A stretch of DNA of 64,000 nucleotides from assembly GCF_002591975.1 (NCBI RefSeq), contig NZ_NVQE01000003.1:205479-269478 (forward strand), read 5' to 3'. The notes beneath the pieces were generated by a model that had not been told where the DNA came from, ran no database searches, and saw only the letters and a program-made list of their open reading frames with translations. The stretch comes from Mycobacterium neglectum. Its GTDB lineage: Bacteria > Actinomycetota > Actinomycetes > Mycobacteriales > Mycobacteriaceae. The translations under genes and the position numbers were made by a program. This document shows positions 41,710 to 49,977 of this stretch, in pieces. Position 1 is the first letter of the stretch, and the number at the start of each line of letters is the position of its first letter.

Positions 41710-44700
41710 TCATGGTCGGATGGCGTCGATCGCGCGGTAGATCCGTTTCTCGCTCACCGGCCGGGCGGTGCCGAGTTGCTGGGCCCACAGGCTGACCCGC
41801 AGTTCCTCGATCTGGCGTGCGATATCGCGGATGTCGTCGGCGGCGGCGCGAATAGGTGACAGCGCGCTGACGAGCTGGTCGAGCGCGTCTTGCACGTCGT
41901 GCACCCGCTGCATCCGCTCGCGGTCCGCCCCGACCGAATGCGGTAGTCGGTCCAACCGCCGGCTGATGGCGGTCAGGTAACGAGCGAGGTCGACCAGCCG
42001 GCCGGCCCCGGTGGCGGTGACGAAGCCCTTCGGCATGAGCCTGTCGAGCTGGTCGCGAATGTCGGCGATCGCGTCGGCCTGCGTGGGTGGCGGCGCGCTG
42101 GGCAACGCGAGATCGACGTCGTGGGCTGTGGCGAGCACCTTCTCGACCTGGCCCAGGATCGCCTGGGTCGTCGGCATCAATTGTTGGGCGAGGAGATCTC
42201 GCAGTGCGGTGAACTCGGATCGCGTCCACACCGGTGCCGGTGCGAGTCTGTCGGCGGCCGCGTCGGCGCAGTCGTCGAGCAGCGCCGCAAGCGACCCGTC
42301 GGGGTTCGCGCCCAGTACCAGCCGGGTGCGTGGGTCCAGGGCTCGCTCAAGGTTCTTCGTGGGCGACGGCACGGTCAGGCGCAGCAGCCGGCGGGTTCCC
42401 GGCACCATCGCAGCTGCCTGTTCGGCCGCTGTCGGGAACACGCGAACGTCGACCGCGGCGCCCGTATCGACCAGTGCAGGGAAGCCGCGCACGGCATGCC
42501 CGCCGTTGGAGCGTTCGACGGTGCGGGGCAGCTCGTCGAGGTCGTCGGGCCACGCGCGCAGGCCCGTTCGTTCCAGCTCGCCTGCGACCGCCTCGGCGAC
42601 GGCCCGCCGGATCGGCACAGCGAGCTCTGACTGCAACGCCTCGAGATCCTTTCCGCGCGCGACCTCCTTGCCGTCGGACTCGACGGCGAAAGTGACCCTC
42701 AGGTGCGCAGGCAGCTTGTCGAGGTCGAACGCGTCGATCGGCACGAGGATGCGGGTCAGGCGGTGCAGTTCACGCTGAAGCGCCTGCAGTATCGGTTCAC
42801 CGTCGGGCGCGATCGAGGCGAGCACGGCGCGCGCGGTATCGGGTGCCGGAACGAAGTTGCGGCGCAAGTCCTTTGGCAGCGACTTGATCAGTGCGGTGAC
42901 GAGCTCCTCGCGCAGAGCCGGTACCTGCCAGCTGAATTCGTCACCGCCGAGGCGGGCCAGCACCTCGACGGGTACGTGCACCGTCACGCCGTCGTCCTCG
43001 GCTCCCGGTTCGAACCGGTAGGTCAGCGGCAGGGAAAGGTTCTCGGCGCGCCACGCGTCCGGCTGCTCCACGACGGCGCCGTCCTTGCGCAGCAGATCGT
43101 CCCGCGTCAGCGTGAGCAGGTCAGGAGTCTTGTGTCGCTGCTTTTTCCACCACCCATCGAAGTGGCGCGCCGAAACGACGTCGGCGGGGATTCGCGCGTC
43201 GTAAAAGGCATAGATCTCTTCGTCCCCGACGAGCAGATCACGGCGGCGCCCACGCTCCTCCATCTCCGCGAGTTCCTCACGCAACGCGGCGTTATCGCGC
43301 AAGAAGTGGTGGCGAGTCTGCCAGTCGCCCTCGACGAGCGCGTGCCGGATGAAGAGCTCGCGGGCCAGCTGTGGGTCGAACTGCGCGTACCCGACACGAC
43401 GGCCGACCACGAGTGGCAGGCCGTACAACATCACCCGTTCGAAGGCCATGACCTCGCCGCGGCGGGCACCCCAGTGCGGCTCGCTATAACTGCGCATGAC
43501 AAGGTCGCCCGCGATTCGTTCGATGTCCTCCGGCTGAACCCGTGCCGCGACGCGCCCGTACAGCCTGCTGGTCTCGACGAGGTCCGCGACGACGATCCAC
43601 CGGGGCGGGCGCTTCGTGAGCACCGAACCGGGGGCGAGAACGAATTTCACGTTGCGCGCGCCCTGAAAGTCACGGGACTCGCCCTCGCGCAATCCAATAT
43701 GAGACAACAAACCGGCGACCAGCGCCGCGTGCACGCGGGCGGGATCGGCGGGCTCGTGGTCGTCGGACTCTCTGATGCCGAGGTCACGGGCGATGCTGCG
43801 CAGCTGCCCGGTGAGGTCCTGCCATTCGCGGATGCGTAGGTAGTGCAGGAACTCCTCGCGGCACATCCGGCGAAACGCGTTGCCCGAACGTTCCTTTCGC
43901 TGCTCACCCAGATAGCGCCACAGATTCAGATAGGAGACGAAATCCGAATGCTCGTCGGCAAACCTTGCATGCTTCTGGCGCGCGGCCTCTTCGCGGTCGG
44001 TCGGCCGTTCGCGCGGGTCGGGGATCGACAACGCGGCGGCCAGCACGAGGATTTCCCGCACGCAGTCCTCTTCGTCGGCCTGCAGAATCATCCGGCCGAG
44101 TCGTGGATCGACGGGCAGTTGCGCAAGGCGACGGCCGATGTCGGTGATGACGCCGTCGGTGTCGAAGGCGCCGAGTTCCTGTAGCAGCACGACGCCGTCG
44201 CGGATGCTGCGTCGCTCGGGTGGATCAAGAAACCCGAATGTCTCTATATCGCCGAGGTTCAGCGCCGCCATTTGAAGGATCACTGCCGCCAGATTGGTCC
44301 GCAGGATCTCCGGATCCGTGTAGCGAGGCCGCGAGGTGAAGTCGTCTTCGGAGTACAGGCGAATGCACACACCCGGGGCGGTGCGGCCCGACCGGCCCGC
44401 CCGTTGAGCGGCGGACGCTTGCGAGATCGGCTCGATCGGCAGCCGCTGCACCTTGGTCCTGCGGCTGTAGCGCGAGATGCGGGCGGTGCCGGGATCGACG
44501 ACGTAGCGGATGCCGGGCACCGTCAGCGATGTCTCCGCGACGTTGGTGGCCAACACGATTCGTCGGCTGGCGCCGCTGGGCTGGAAGACCCGCTGCTGTT
44601 CGGCGGTCGGCAGGCGGGCGTAGAGCGGCAGCACCTCGGTGTTCTTGAGGTGACGCAAAGCCTCTGCGGTGTCACGGATCTCGCGCTCCCCCGACAGGAA

Positions 44701-45636
44701 CACCAGGACATCACCGGGCGGTTCGGCCTCCAGCTCCTGCACGGCGTCGACGATCGCCTCGGTCGGATCGCGTACTTCCGTGCGGACCACCTCGTGATCG
44801 GGATCGTCGGGATCATCGGAGCCGCCCCGGCGGCGACATCCGGCTTCGGCATCGTCGGCCGCGACAGGGACTTCGAGCGGCCGGTACCGAATCTCGACCG
44901 GATACGTCCGACCCGACACCTCGACAATCGGGGCGCCATTGAAGTGCCCCGCGAACCGCTCAGGCTCGATCGTCGCGGACGTGACGATCACCTTGAGGTC
45001 GGGCCGCCGCGGCAGCAACTCGCGCAGGTAGCCGAGAAGGAAGTCGATGTTGAGGCTGCGCTCGTGGGCCTCGTCGAGGATGAGCGTGTCGTAGCGCAGC
45101 AGTCGCCGATCGCGCTGGACCTCGGCGAGCAGGATGCCGTCGGTCATCAGCTTCACCAGAGTGCGGTCACTGGCCTGATCGGTGAATCGCACGGTGTAGC
45201 CGACTGCCTCACCAAGCGGCGTGCCCAACTCGTCGGCGATGCGCTGGCCGACCGTGCGCGCGGCAAGGCGACGCGGCTGCGTGTGGCCGATCGTGCCGCG
45301 GATACCGCGACCGAGCTCGAGGCAGATCTTGGGCAGCTGCGTCGTCTTGCCGGAGCCCGTCTCCCCGGCGACGATGACAACCTGATTGTCTGCGATGGCC
45401 TTGGCGATCTCGTCGCGGCGCTCACTGACCGGAAGATCGGGATAGGTGATCGTCGGAACGGCGGCCAGTCGGGTGGCGATCAGCCCCTCGGCCTTCGCGA
45501 TCTGCGAAGCAATGTCGCGAAGCTTGTCGGGCCCGGCGCCGCGAAGATTCTTGAGGCGACGGCCGAGGCGGGCCGCGTCGCGGATTGTCAGGCCGTCGAG
45601 GCGGGTGCGGAGCTGCGCGGCTGACCCGTCGGGCAT
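41710..45636 (-). CDS. hrpA: ATP-dependent RNA helicase HrpA
   Basis: DEAH-box RNA helicase of 1308 residues, full length for HrpA. Walker A GETGSGKT (91-98), DEAH box LILDEAHERSLNIDFLLGYL, helicase C motif QRAGRSGRTAPGVCIRLYSE, then HA2 and OB-like domains and the long HrpA-specific DUF3418 C-terminal region. In other bacteria HrpA acts on mRNA and on stalled or collided ribosomes. A 450-codon open frame on the other strand (44272-45624) is a shadow. Confidence 0.95.
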   Translation of the reverse strand: MPDGSAAQLRTRLDGLTIRDAARLGRRLKNLRGAGPDKLRDIASQIAKAEGLIATRLAAVPTITYPDLPVSERRDEIAKAIADNQVVIVAGETGSGKTTQLPKICLELGRGIRGTIGHTQPRRLAARTVGQRIADELGTPLGEAVGYTVRFTDQASDRTLVKLMTDGILLAEVQRDRRLLRYDTLILDEAHERSLNIDFLLGYLRELLPRRPDLKVIVTSATIEPERFAGHFNGAPIVEVSGRTYPVEIRYRPLEVPVAADDAEAGCRRRGGSDDPDDPDHEVVRTEVRDPTEAIVDAVQELEAEPPGDVLVFLSGEREIRDTAEALRHLKNTEVLPLYARLPTAEQQRVFQPSGASRRIVLATNVAETSLTVPGIRYVVDPGTARISRYSRRTKVQRLPIEPISQASAAQRAGRSGRTAPGVCIRLYSEDDFTSRPRYTDPEILRTNLAAVILQMAALNLGDIETFGFLDPPERRSIRDGVVLLQELGAFDTDGVITDIGRRLAQLPVDPRLGRMILQADEEDCVREILVLAAALSIPDPRERPTDREEAARQKHARFADEHSDFVSYLNLWRYLGEQRKERSGNAFRRMCREEFLHYLRIREWQDLTGQLRSIARDLGIRESDDHEPADPARVHAALVAGLLSHIGLREGESRDFQGARNVKFVLAPGSVLTKRPPRWIVVADLVETSRLYGRVAARVQPEDIERIAGDLVMRSYSEPHWGARRGEVMAFERVMLYGLPLVVGRRVGYAQFDPQLARELFIRHALVEGDWQTRHHFLRDNAALREELAEMEERGRRRDLLVGDEEIYAFYDARIPADVVSARHFDGWWKKQRHKTPDLLTLTRDDLLRKDGAVVEQPDAWRAENLSLPLTYRFEPGAEDDGVTVHVPVEVLARLGGDEFSWQVPALREELVTALIKSLPKDLRRNFVPAPDTARAVLASIAPDGEPILQALQRELHRLTRILVPIDAFDLDKLPAHLRVTFAVESDGKEVARGKDLEALQSELAVPIRRAVAEAVAGELERTGLRAWPDDLDELPRTVERSNGGHAVRGFPALVDTGAAVDVRVFPTAAEQAAAMVPGTRRLLRLTVPSPTKNLERALDPRTRLVLGANPDGSLAALLDDCADAAADRLAPAPVWTRSEFTALRDLLAQQLMPTTQAILGQVEKVLATAHDVDLALPSAPPPTQADAIADIRDQLDRLMPKGFVTATGAGRLVDLARYLTAISRRLDRLPHSVGADRERMQRVHDVQDALDQLVSALSPIRAAADDIRDIARQIEELRVSLWAQQLGTARPVSEKRIYRAIDAIRP

Positions 45637-45639
45637 GGA

Positions 45640-46533
45640 TCAGGGCTTGTCGGGCGACCAGTAGGCCAGCATCTCGGCGAACGTCGCGAACGCCGGCGTG
45701 GAGACCCCGTAGGTCGCCTCGAGGTGAATGCTGAGGGGGAAGCCGAGCTCGCCGACTCCGTCGATCACCCGCTTGTACAAGTCGACCATCAGCTTGCGCT
45801 TCTCGGCCGGCTCGGTCGCGGCCAGTTGTTTGACGAACTCCTGCTCGCCGGCGACGGCGGCGTTGCCCCGATCCTGGATCAGCCAGTTGATGAGGCCGAC
45901 GTTGGTCTCCACCTTCGGCACGAAGCCGAACGACAGCAGGATCTCGGGACGGTGGTCGGTTTCGGCGGCGAAGTTACGGAGGAAGCCGACGATCGCATCG
46001 GAATACAACAGCTGGGTCATGCCGTACGTGGCGCCCTGGTCGCATTTGAAGTTGAAGCGGCCGTGCTCGCCCTCGCGGGTCGGGATCAGGATCACGCCGC
46101 GGTTGGGCACCAGGTCGTCGTAGATCGACAGCGCATCGGTGGGAGCGACGCCGGAGCCCTCGCCGTCGCTCATGGTGCGCGGAACGCCGACGAAAGCGAT
46201 GCCGTCGAACCCCGCCGAACTCAGATCGGTCAGCCGCTGCCGCAGCGCCGACTTGTCCAGGAAGGCCGTGACCTGGGTGCAGAGGCCGTTGATACCGGCC
46301 AGCTCGGGCCGGATCTGGTTCCAGAAGTCAAGGACGTCCATCTTCGGCTTCATCTCGATCGGCCGGTCGTCGTCCTCTTCGATCATCCCCGGGATCATGA
46401 CGTGCCGGATCCGGCCAGCCAGCCCCGCCTCCGCCGAGCATCTCAGCACCTTCTGCGCTTCCTCGAGCGCCCGCTCATGACCGTCCTCGACGTTCGGCGC
46501 AACGAGCTCGAGCGCGATCGTGTTGAGCGTCAC
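45640..46533 (-). CDS. methylenetetrahydrofolate reductase-family protein (Rv2172c-like)
   Basis: A 297-residue TIM-barrel protein of the MetF superfamily (IALELVAPNVEDGHERALEE, FDGIAFVGVPRTMSDGEGSG, CDQGATYGMTQLLYSD). The CDQGATYGMTQLLY part is equivalent to the MetF substrate region (Q and F/Y contacts). I recall that mycobacterial members of this small type have been described as NADH-dependent methylenetetrahydrofolate reductases lacking bound flavin. It would supply 5-methyltetrahydrofolate for methionine synthesis. The stop is 3 bases before hrpA, so both may be one transcript. Confidence 0.8.
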   Translation of the reverse strand: MTLNTIALELVAPNVEDGHERALEEAQKVLRCSAEAGLAGRIRHVMIPGMIEEDDDRPIEMKPKMDVLDFWNQIRPELAGINGLCTQVTAFLDKSALRQRLTDLSSAGFDGIAFVGVPRTMSDGEGSGVAPTDALSIYDDLVPNRGVILIPTREGEHGRFNFKCDQGATYGMTQLLYSDAIVGFLRNFAAETDHRPEILLSFGFVPKVETNVGLINWLIQDRGNAAVAGEQEFVKQLAATEPAEKRKLMVDLYKRVIDGVGELGFPLSIHLEATYGVSTPAFATFAEMLAYWSPDKP

Positions 46534-46644
46534 CGAACTGCTCCCCTAATCCCAAGTGAAACGTCCCTCGGCGGGCGGGTCGGCGATGACCACGCACGCA
46601 TTTGCCGGGGCCCTCACCTTACAGACCGGGCCTGTGGCTCTCCG

Positions 46645-46650
46645 TAGTCT
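46645..46650 (+). promoter_or_regulatory. -10 box TAGTCT of a leaderless promoter; decides the selO start
   Basis: TAGTCT ends 8 bases before GTG 46658. A longer in-frame form from 46556 would read through this box and add 34 residues not typical of the family. Confidence 0.5.
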
Positions 46651-46657
46651 GGGTGGC

Positions 46658-48109
46658 GTGAGCATCGCACCCGACCTGGACGACCGCTTCGCACGAGCGT
46701 TGCCCGAGCTGGCTGTCCCCTGGCAGGCCGAGGCTGCCCCCGAACCGCGTCTCCTTGTTCTCAACGAGCCGCTGGCCACCGAACTCGGTATCGATCCAGG
46801 GTGGCTGCGTGGCCCCGAAGGCGTGCGCTTTCTCACCGGCAACCTGGTGCCCGAGGGTGCGGTACCCGTGGCCCAGGCCTATGCCGGGCACCAGTTCGGC
46901 GGCTACGTTCCGCGTCTGGGCGACGGCCGAGCGCTGTTGCTGGGCGAACTCGCGACCGCCGAAGGGGGCCTTCGCGACCTTCACCTCAAGGGTTCTGGAC
47001 GGACGCCGTTCGCCCGCGGTGGCGACGGCCTCGCGGCGGTCGGGCCGATGCTTCGCGAATACATCATCAGCGAAGCCATGCACGCACTTGCCATCCCGAC
47101 CACACGGTCGCTGGCGGTGGTCGCTACGGGGCGCACTGTGCAACGGGAGACGCCCCTGCCGGGCGCCGTGCTGGCCCGTATCGCGAGCAGCCACCTGCGG
47201 GTCGGCACGTTCCAGTACGTGGCGGCCGGTGGCGATGTCGACGTGCTGCGGCGGCTGGCCGATTACGCCATCGCCCGGCATTACCCCGACGCGGCCAAGG
47301 CCGCGAATCGCTATCTCGCGCTGTTCGACGCCGTGGGTTCCGCGCAGGCGGCGCTGATCGCGCAGTGGATGCTCGTCGGGTTCGTGCACGGCGTGATGAA
47401 CACCGACAACATGACGATCGCGGGCGAGACCATCGACTACGGGCCGTGCGCCTTCATGGAGGCCTACGACCCCGAGGCGGTGTTCAGCTCGATCGACTCG
47501 TGGGGCCGCTACGCCTACGGCGCCCAGCCGTCGATCGCCGGCTGGAATCTCGCCAGATTCGCCGAGACGCTGCTGCCGCTGATCGCCGACGACCAGGACC
47601 GGGCGGTGGAACTCGCCCAGGAGAGCCTGACCGGATTCGGCGCACAGCTCCAGTTGGCGCTTTCCTCAGGCATGCGCGCGAAGCTCGGGCTGGCCGACGG
47701 GCCGGCCGAGGACGTGGCGACATCGTTGATGAACGACGCGCTCGCGCTGCTCGCGGAAAGCCACGTCGACTTCACGTCGTTCTTCCGCAACCTCGGCCAA
47801 GCCGCCCGCGGCGAGACCGAGCCGGCGCGCGGGATGTTCATGAACCTCAACGGGTTTGACGAATGGCTCAGCCGATGGCGCGCGCTGAATCCAGACGCTG
47901 AGCGCATGGACCGCGCCAACCCCGTCTACATTCCGCGAAACCACCTTGTCGAGGAGAGCCTGGAGGCGGCGACGGGAGGCGATCTGGCACCCCTGGAAAA
48001 GCTACTGGAAGCCATCGGCGCCCCGTATGACGAACGTGACGGCCTGCAGCGCTATGCCGAACCCGCACCCGAGGACTTCGGGAAGTACCGGACCTTCTGC
48101 GGAACGTGA
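46658..48109 (+). CDS. selO: SelO/YdiU (UPF0061) protein adenylyltransferase
   Basis: Pseudokinase-fold enzyme that transfers AMP to Ser/Thr/Tyr residues of proteins, known to link redox state to protein AMPylation. 483 residues from GTG 46658. Family signatures: [20 protein letters not shown] (about 74-93), [40 protein letters not shown], and [20 protein letters not shown] holding the catalytic and metal-binding Asp/Asn. The conserved C-terminal Cys that is selenocysteine in animals is present in the last residues, TFCGT. Monocistronic. Confidence 0.93.
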   Translation: MSIAPDLDDRFARALPELAVPWQAEAAPEPRLLVLNEPLATELGIDPGWLRGPEGVRFLTGNLVPEGAVPVAQAYAGHQFGGYVPRLGDGRALLLGELATAEGGLRDLHLKGSGRTPFARGGDGLAAVGPMLREYIISEAMHALAIPTTRSLAVVATGRTVQRETPLPGAVLARIASSHLRVGTFQYVAAGGDVDVLRRLADYAIARHYPDAAKAANRYLALFDAVGSAQAALIAQWMLVGFVHGVMNTDNMTIAGETIDYGPCAFMEAYDPEAVFSSIDSWGRYAYGAQPSIAGWNLARFAETLLPLIADDQDRAVELAQESLTGFGAQLQLALSSGMRAKLGLADGPAEDVATSLMNDALALLAESHVDFTSFFRNLGQAARGETEPARGMFMNLNGFDEWLSRWRALNPDAERMDRANPVYIPRNHLVEESLEAATGGDLAPLEKLLEAIGAPYDERDGLQRYAEPAPEDFGKYRTFCGT

Positions 48110-48110
48110 C

Positions 48111-48722
48111 CTACGCCCTGATCGCGGCGAGGATCTCCTCGGTGGTGACCACGGCGGCGTAGTTGGGCATGTTCACCGCTAGCGCGGCGTGCATCTCGGC
48201 ATCCGAATAGCTTGCGGTCGCATCTGCCACCACGGTGACGTCGTAGCCGAGTTCGGCGCCGTAGCGGACCGTGGCCTCCACACAGGTGTGAGTGATCAGG
48301 CCGACCACGATCAGTCGGTGGATGCCGTGCTTCTTCAGCAACAGATCCAGATCTGTATTGGCGAAACCGCTTGAACACCAATGCTCTTGAGCGACGATGT
48401 CGCCATCGCGCGGCTCGAACTCGGGCCGCAACTGCCCGCCCCACGTGCCGAACTCGAACGTTCGGCGCTGCCAGGCCGCCCGTTGGATCGGGGCGACGTA
48501 GGTCCACGTCTCGTAGTCTCCGGGCCGGTAGCGATGGTGCAGTGCGTAGAAGACGCGGACACCGGCACCGCGGGCCGCGTCGAGAACCTCGGCCATGTGC
48601 GGAATGCAGTCGTTGGCCTCCGCAACGCCTTTCAGCCGATCCCACACCTTGCCGCCTTCGGAGATGAAGTCGTTGTAGGGGTCGATCACCACGAGGCCGG
48701 TGATGTCTTTGTCAAACGTCAT
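48111..48722 (-). CDS. isochorismatase-family cysteine hydrolase
   Basis: A 203-residue alpha/beta hydrolase of the isochorismatase/nicotinamidase group. The expected Asp is in VVIDPYNDF (Asp near residue 14), and the nucleophile Cys lies in VVGLITHTCVEATVRYGAEL (about 150). The cis-peptide loop and Lys are less clear. Substrate unknown. It converges on selO with one base between and is 15 bases downstream of the ECF sigma gene, so it may be co-transcribed with it. Confidence 0.86.
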   Translation of the reverse strand: MTFDKDITGLVVIDPYNDFISEGGKVWDRLKGVAEANDCIPHMAEVLDAARGAGVRVFYALHHRYRPGDYETWTYVAPIQRAAWQRRTFEFGTWGGQLRPEFEPRDGDIVAQEHWCSSGFANTDLDLLLKKHGIHRLIVVGLITHTCVEATVRYGAELGYDVTVVADATASYSDAEMHAALAVNMPNYAAVVTTEEILAAIRA

Positions 48723-48737
48723 GCCGGCATTATCGCC

Positions 48738-49346
48738 CTACGCGATATCCGGCTCGAGCACCGCGAGATGCCCGCCCTCCGATGCCAGGTGGCCGAGCGC
48801 GAACCGCAGCCGCTTGCGCCCGCGGGACACCCTGGACATAACGGTGCCGATCGGAATGTCCATCAGCACCGCGGTCTCGGCGTAGGTGTAGTCAAGTACG
48901 TCGGCGTAGTAGATCGCCGTCCGCGATCCCTCGGGCAGCGTCGCCATGGCCGACTTGATCTCGTGGTTCGGCATCGAGTCCAAGAAGTCCGCCTCGGCGG
49001 AGCGCGGCGCGTCGGCCAGCCGCCGGGCAGCGTCGAAGCCACCCCACTCGGCGGTCTCGTCGATGGGGACCTCGGCGGGTCGACGCTGTTTCGTCCGGTA
49101 TCCGCTGATCCACCGATTGTGCAGAATCCGGAAGAGCCACGCCTTGAAATTGCTGCCGTCGGAGAAGGTGTGGAATCCCGCGTATGCGTGCATCAAGGCG
49201 TCTTGCAGCAGATCCTCGGCATCCGCGTCGGAACGGGTCAGCCGGCGCGCACCCCGGGACAACATCTCGAGGAGGGGTTCCACTTCGCACGTGAAGCGCG
49301 CTGCGAGATCGGTTTCGGACTCGGGCGAACTGGTGACTACCTTCAT
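48738..49346 (-). CDS. ECF RNA polymerase sigma factor, SigH-like (second copy)
   Basis: A 202-residue group IV sigma factor. Region 2: [60 protein letters not shown]; region 4: LPEGSRTAIYYADVLDYTYA followed by TAVLMDIPIGTVMSRVSRGR. It is similar to the gene at 18272 and to SigH. No anti-sigma gene is adjacent. It lies downstream of an AhpD-like gene, and both are preceded by copies of the same ATCCGTAGTC element, pointing to shared control, possibly by the LuxR regulator at 49978. Confidence 0.9.
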   Translation of the reverse strand: MKVVTSSPESETDLAARFTCEVEPLLEMLSRGARRLTRSDADAEDLLQDALMHAYAGFHTFSDGSNFKAWLFRILHNRWISGYRTKQRRPAEVPIDETAEWGGFDAARRLADAPRSAEADFLDSMPNHEIKSAMATLPEGSRTAIYYADVLDYTYAETAVLMDIPIGTVMSRVSRGRKRLRFALGHLASEGGHLAVLEPDIA

Positions 49347-49417
49347 GATGACCCTCCAGGTGCTCGGCTTGGACGTGGCACGACTCTTGGTAATGAGCCT
49401 CGCGCCCGCCGCCGGGA

Positions 49418-49463
49418 AGCGGACCCTTGCAAATCCGTAGTCGACAATCCGTAGTCCGTAGTC
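49418..49463 (-). promoter_or_regulatory. triple ATCCGTAGTC-type element upstream of the ECF sigma gene
   Basis: On the plus strand the core TCCGTAGTC occurs three times: AAATCCGTAGTC 49431-49442, AATCCGTAGTC 49446-49456, TCCGTAGTC 49455-49463. The first copy is embedded in a longer block AGCG-N2-CCCT-N3-AAATCCGTAGTC (49418-49442) that recurs upstream of the AhpD-like gene. Read toward the gene, the core is GACTACGGAT. The block ends 71 bases before the sigma start. Confidence 0.7.
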
Positions 49464-49472
49464 GGGGAGTCC

Positions 49473-49922
49473 TCAGACGGCCGAGGCGGGCACCGTACGG
49501 AAGCTGATCGCCAGCCGGTTGTAGGCGTTCATCATGCTGATCGCGATGGTCAGGTCCACGAGTTCCTTCTCGTCGAAGTGCTGCGACACCGCTTCGAACT
49601 CGTTGTTGGGAACCCCCGTGGTCGACACATGGGTCACCGTCTCCGCCCAGGCGAGTGCGGCCTTCTCCCGCGCGTCGAACAGCTGTCCCGCTTCGTGCCA
49701 CGCCGGGATCAGGGCGATCTTCTCGTTGGACACCCCGAGCTCGCGCAACTCGCGGGAGTGCATGTCGATGCAGTAGGCGCAGCCGTTGATCAGCGACACC
49801 CGCAGGTACACCGCAGCCAGGAGCTCCGGCGCCAGTCCCGATTGGTTGATATAGACATGTGCGCCCGCAAGGACTTTCACGCCACGGGGTGCGATTTCTT
49901 GGTAATTGATTCTTTGTGTCAT
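49473..49922 (-). CDS. carboxymuconolactone decarboxylase/AhpD-like alkylhydroperoxidase-fold protein
   Basis: A 149-residue all-helical protein of the AhpD-like core family. The redox motif is Cys48-Ala-Tyr-Cys51 with His55 (SLINGCAYCIDMHSRELREL), the CxxCxxxH signature of peroxidase-type members, and a Glu in helix ELLAAVYLRV may complete a proton relay. Likely reduces peroxides with a partner reductant or acts in a related reaction. ATG 49922 lies 28 bases from the shared promoter block. Sits between the sigma factor and LuxR regulator genes, all on the same strand. Confidence 0.88.
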   Translation of the reverse strand: MTQRINYQEIAPRGVKVLAGAHVYINQSGLAPELLAAVYLRVSLINGCAYCIDMHSRELRELGVSNEKIALIPAWHEAGQLFDAREKAALAWAETVTHVSTTGVPNNEFEAVSQHFDEKELVDLTIAISMMNAYNRLAISFRTVPASAV

Positions 49923-49950
49923 GCCTTTAGCCTGGCACCCGCGCAGGCGC

Positions 49951-49975
49951 AGCGAGCCCTGGAAAATCCGTAGTC
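49951..49975 (-). promoter_or_regulatory. ATCCGTAGTC-type element upstream of the AhpD-like gene
   Basis: AGCG-AG-CCCT-GGA-AAATCCGTAGTC on the plus strand, sharing 20 of 25 positions with the block at 49418-49442. It begins 28 bases upstream of the AhpD-like start and directly abuts the 3' end of the LuxR regulator gene (49978). Confidence 0.7.
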
Positions 49976-49977
49976 TT

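Noticed and set aside
44272..45624. 450-codon open frame on the strand opposite hrpA
   Set aside because: It is a codon-bias shadow of a confidently assigned helicase; its product shows no fold-like pattern. The same applies to the long frames at 24395-25408, 32020-32916 and 51378-52364.
46556..46657. Longer N-terminus of SelO from 46556
   Set aside because: It adds 34 atypical residues and reads through a clear TAGTCT -10 box that points to GTG 46658.
48738..49346. ECF41-type sigma factor because of the AhpD/CMD neighbour
   Set aside because: ECF41 proteins carry a C-terminal SnoaL-like extension and are near 300 residues; this one is 202 residues and SigH-like.
49431..49463. Triple TCCGTAGTC repeat as a CRISPR array
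   Set aside because: The units are too short and irregularly spaced, and no cas genes are present; the recurrence before a second promoter points to a regulatory element.
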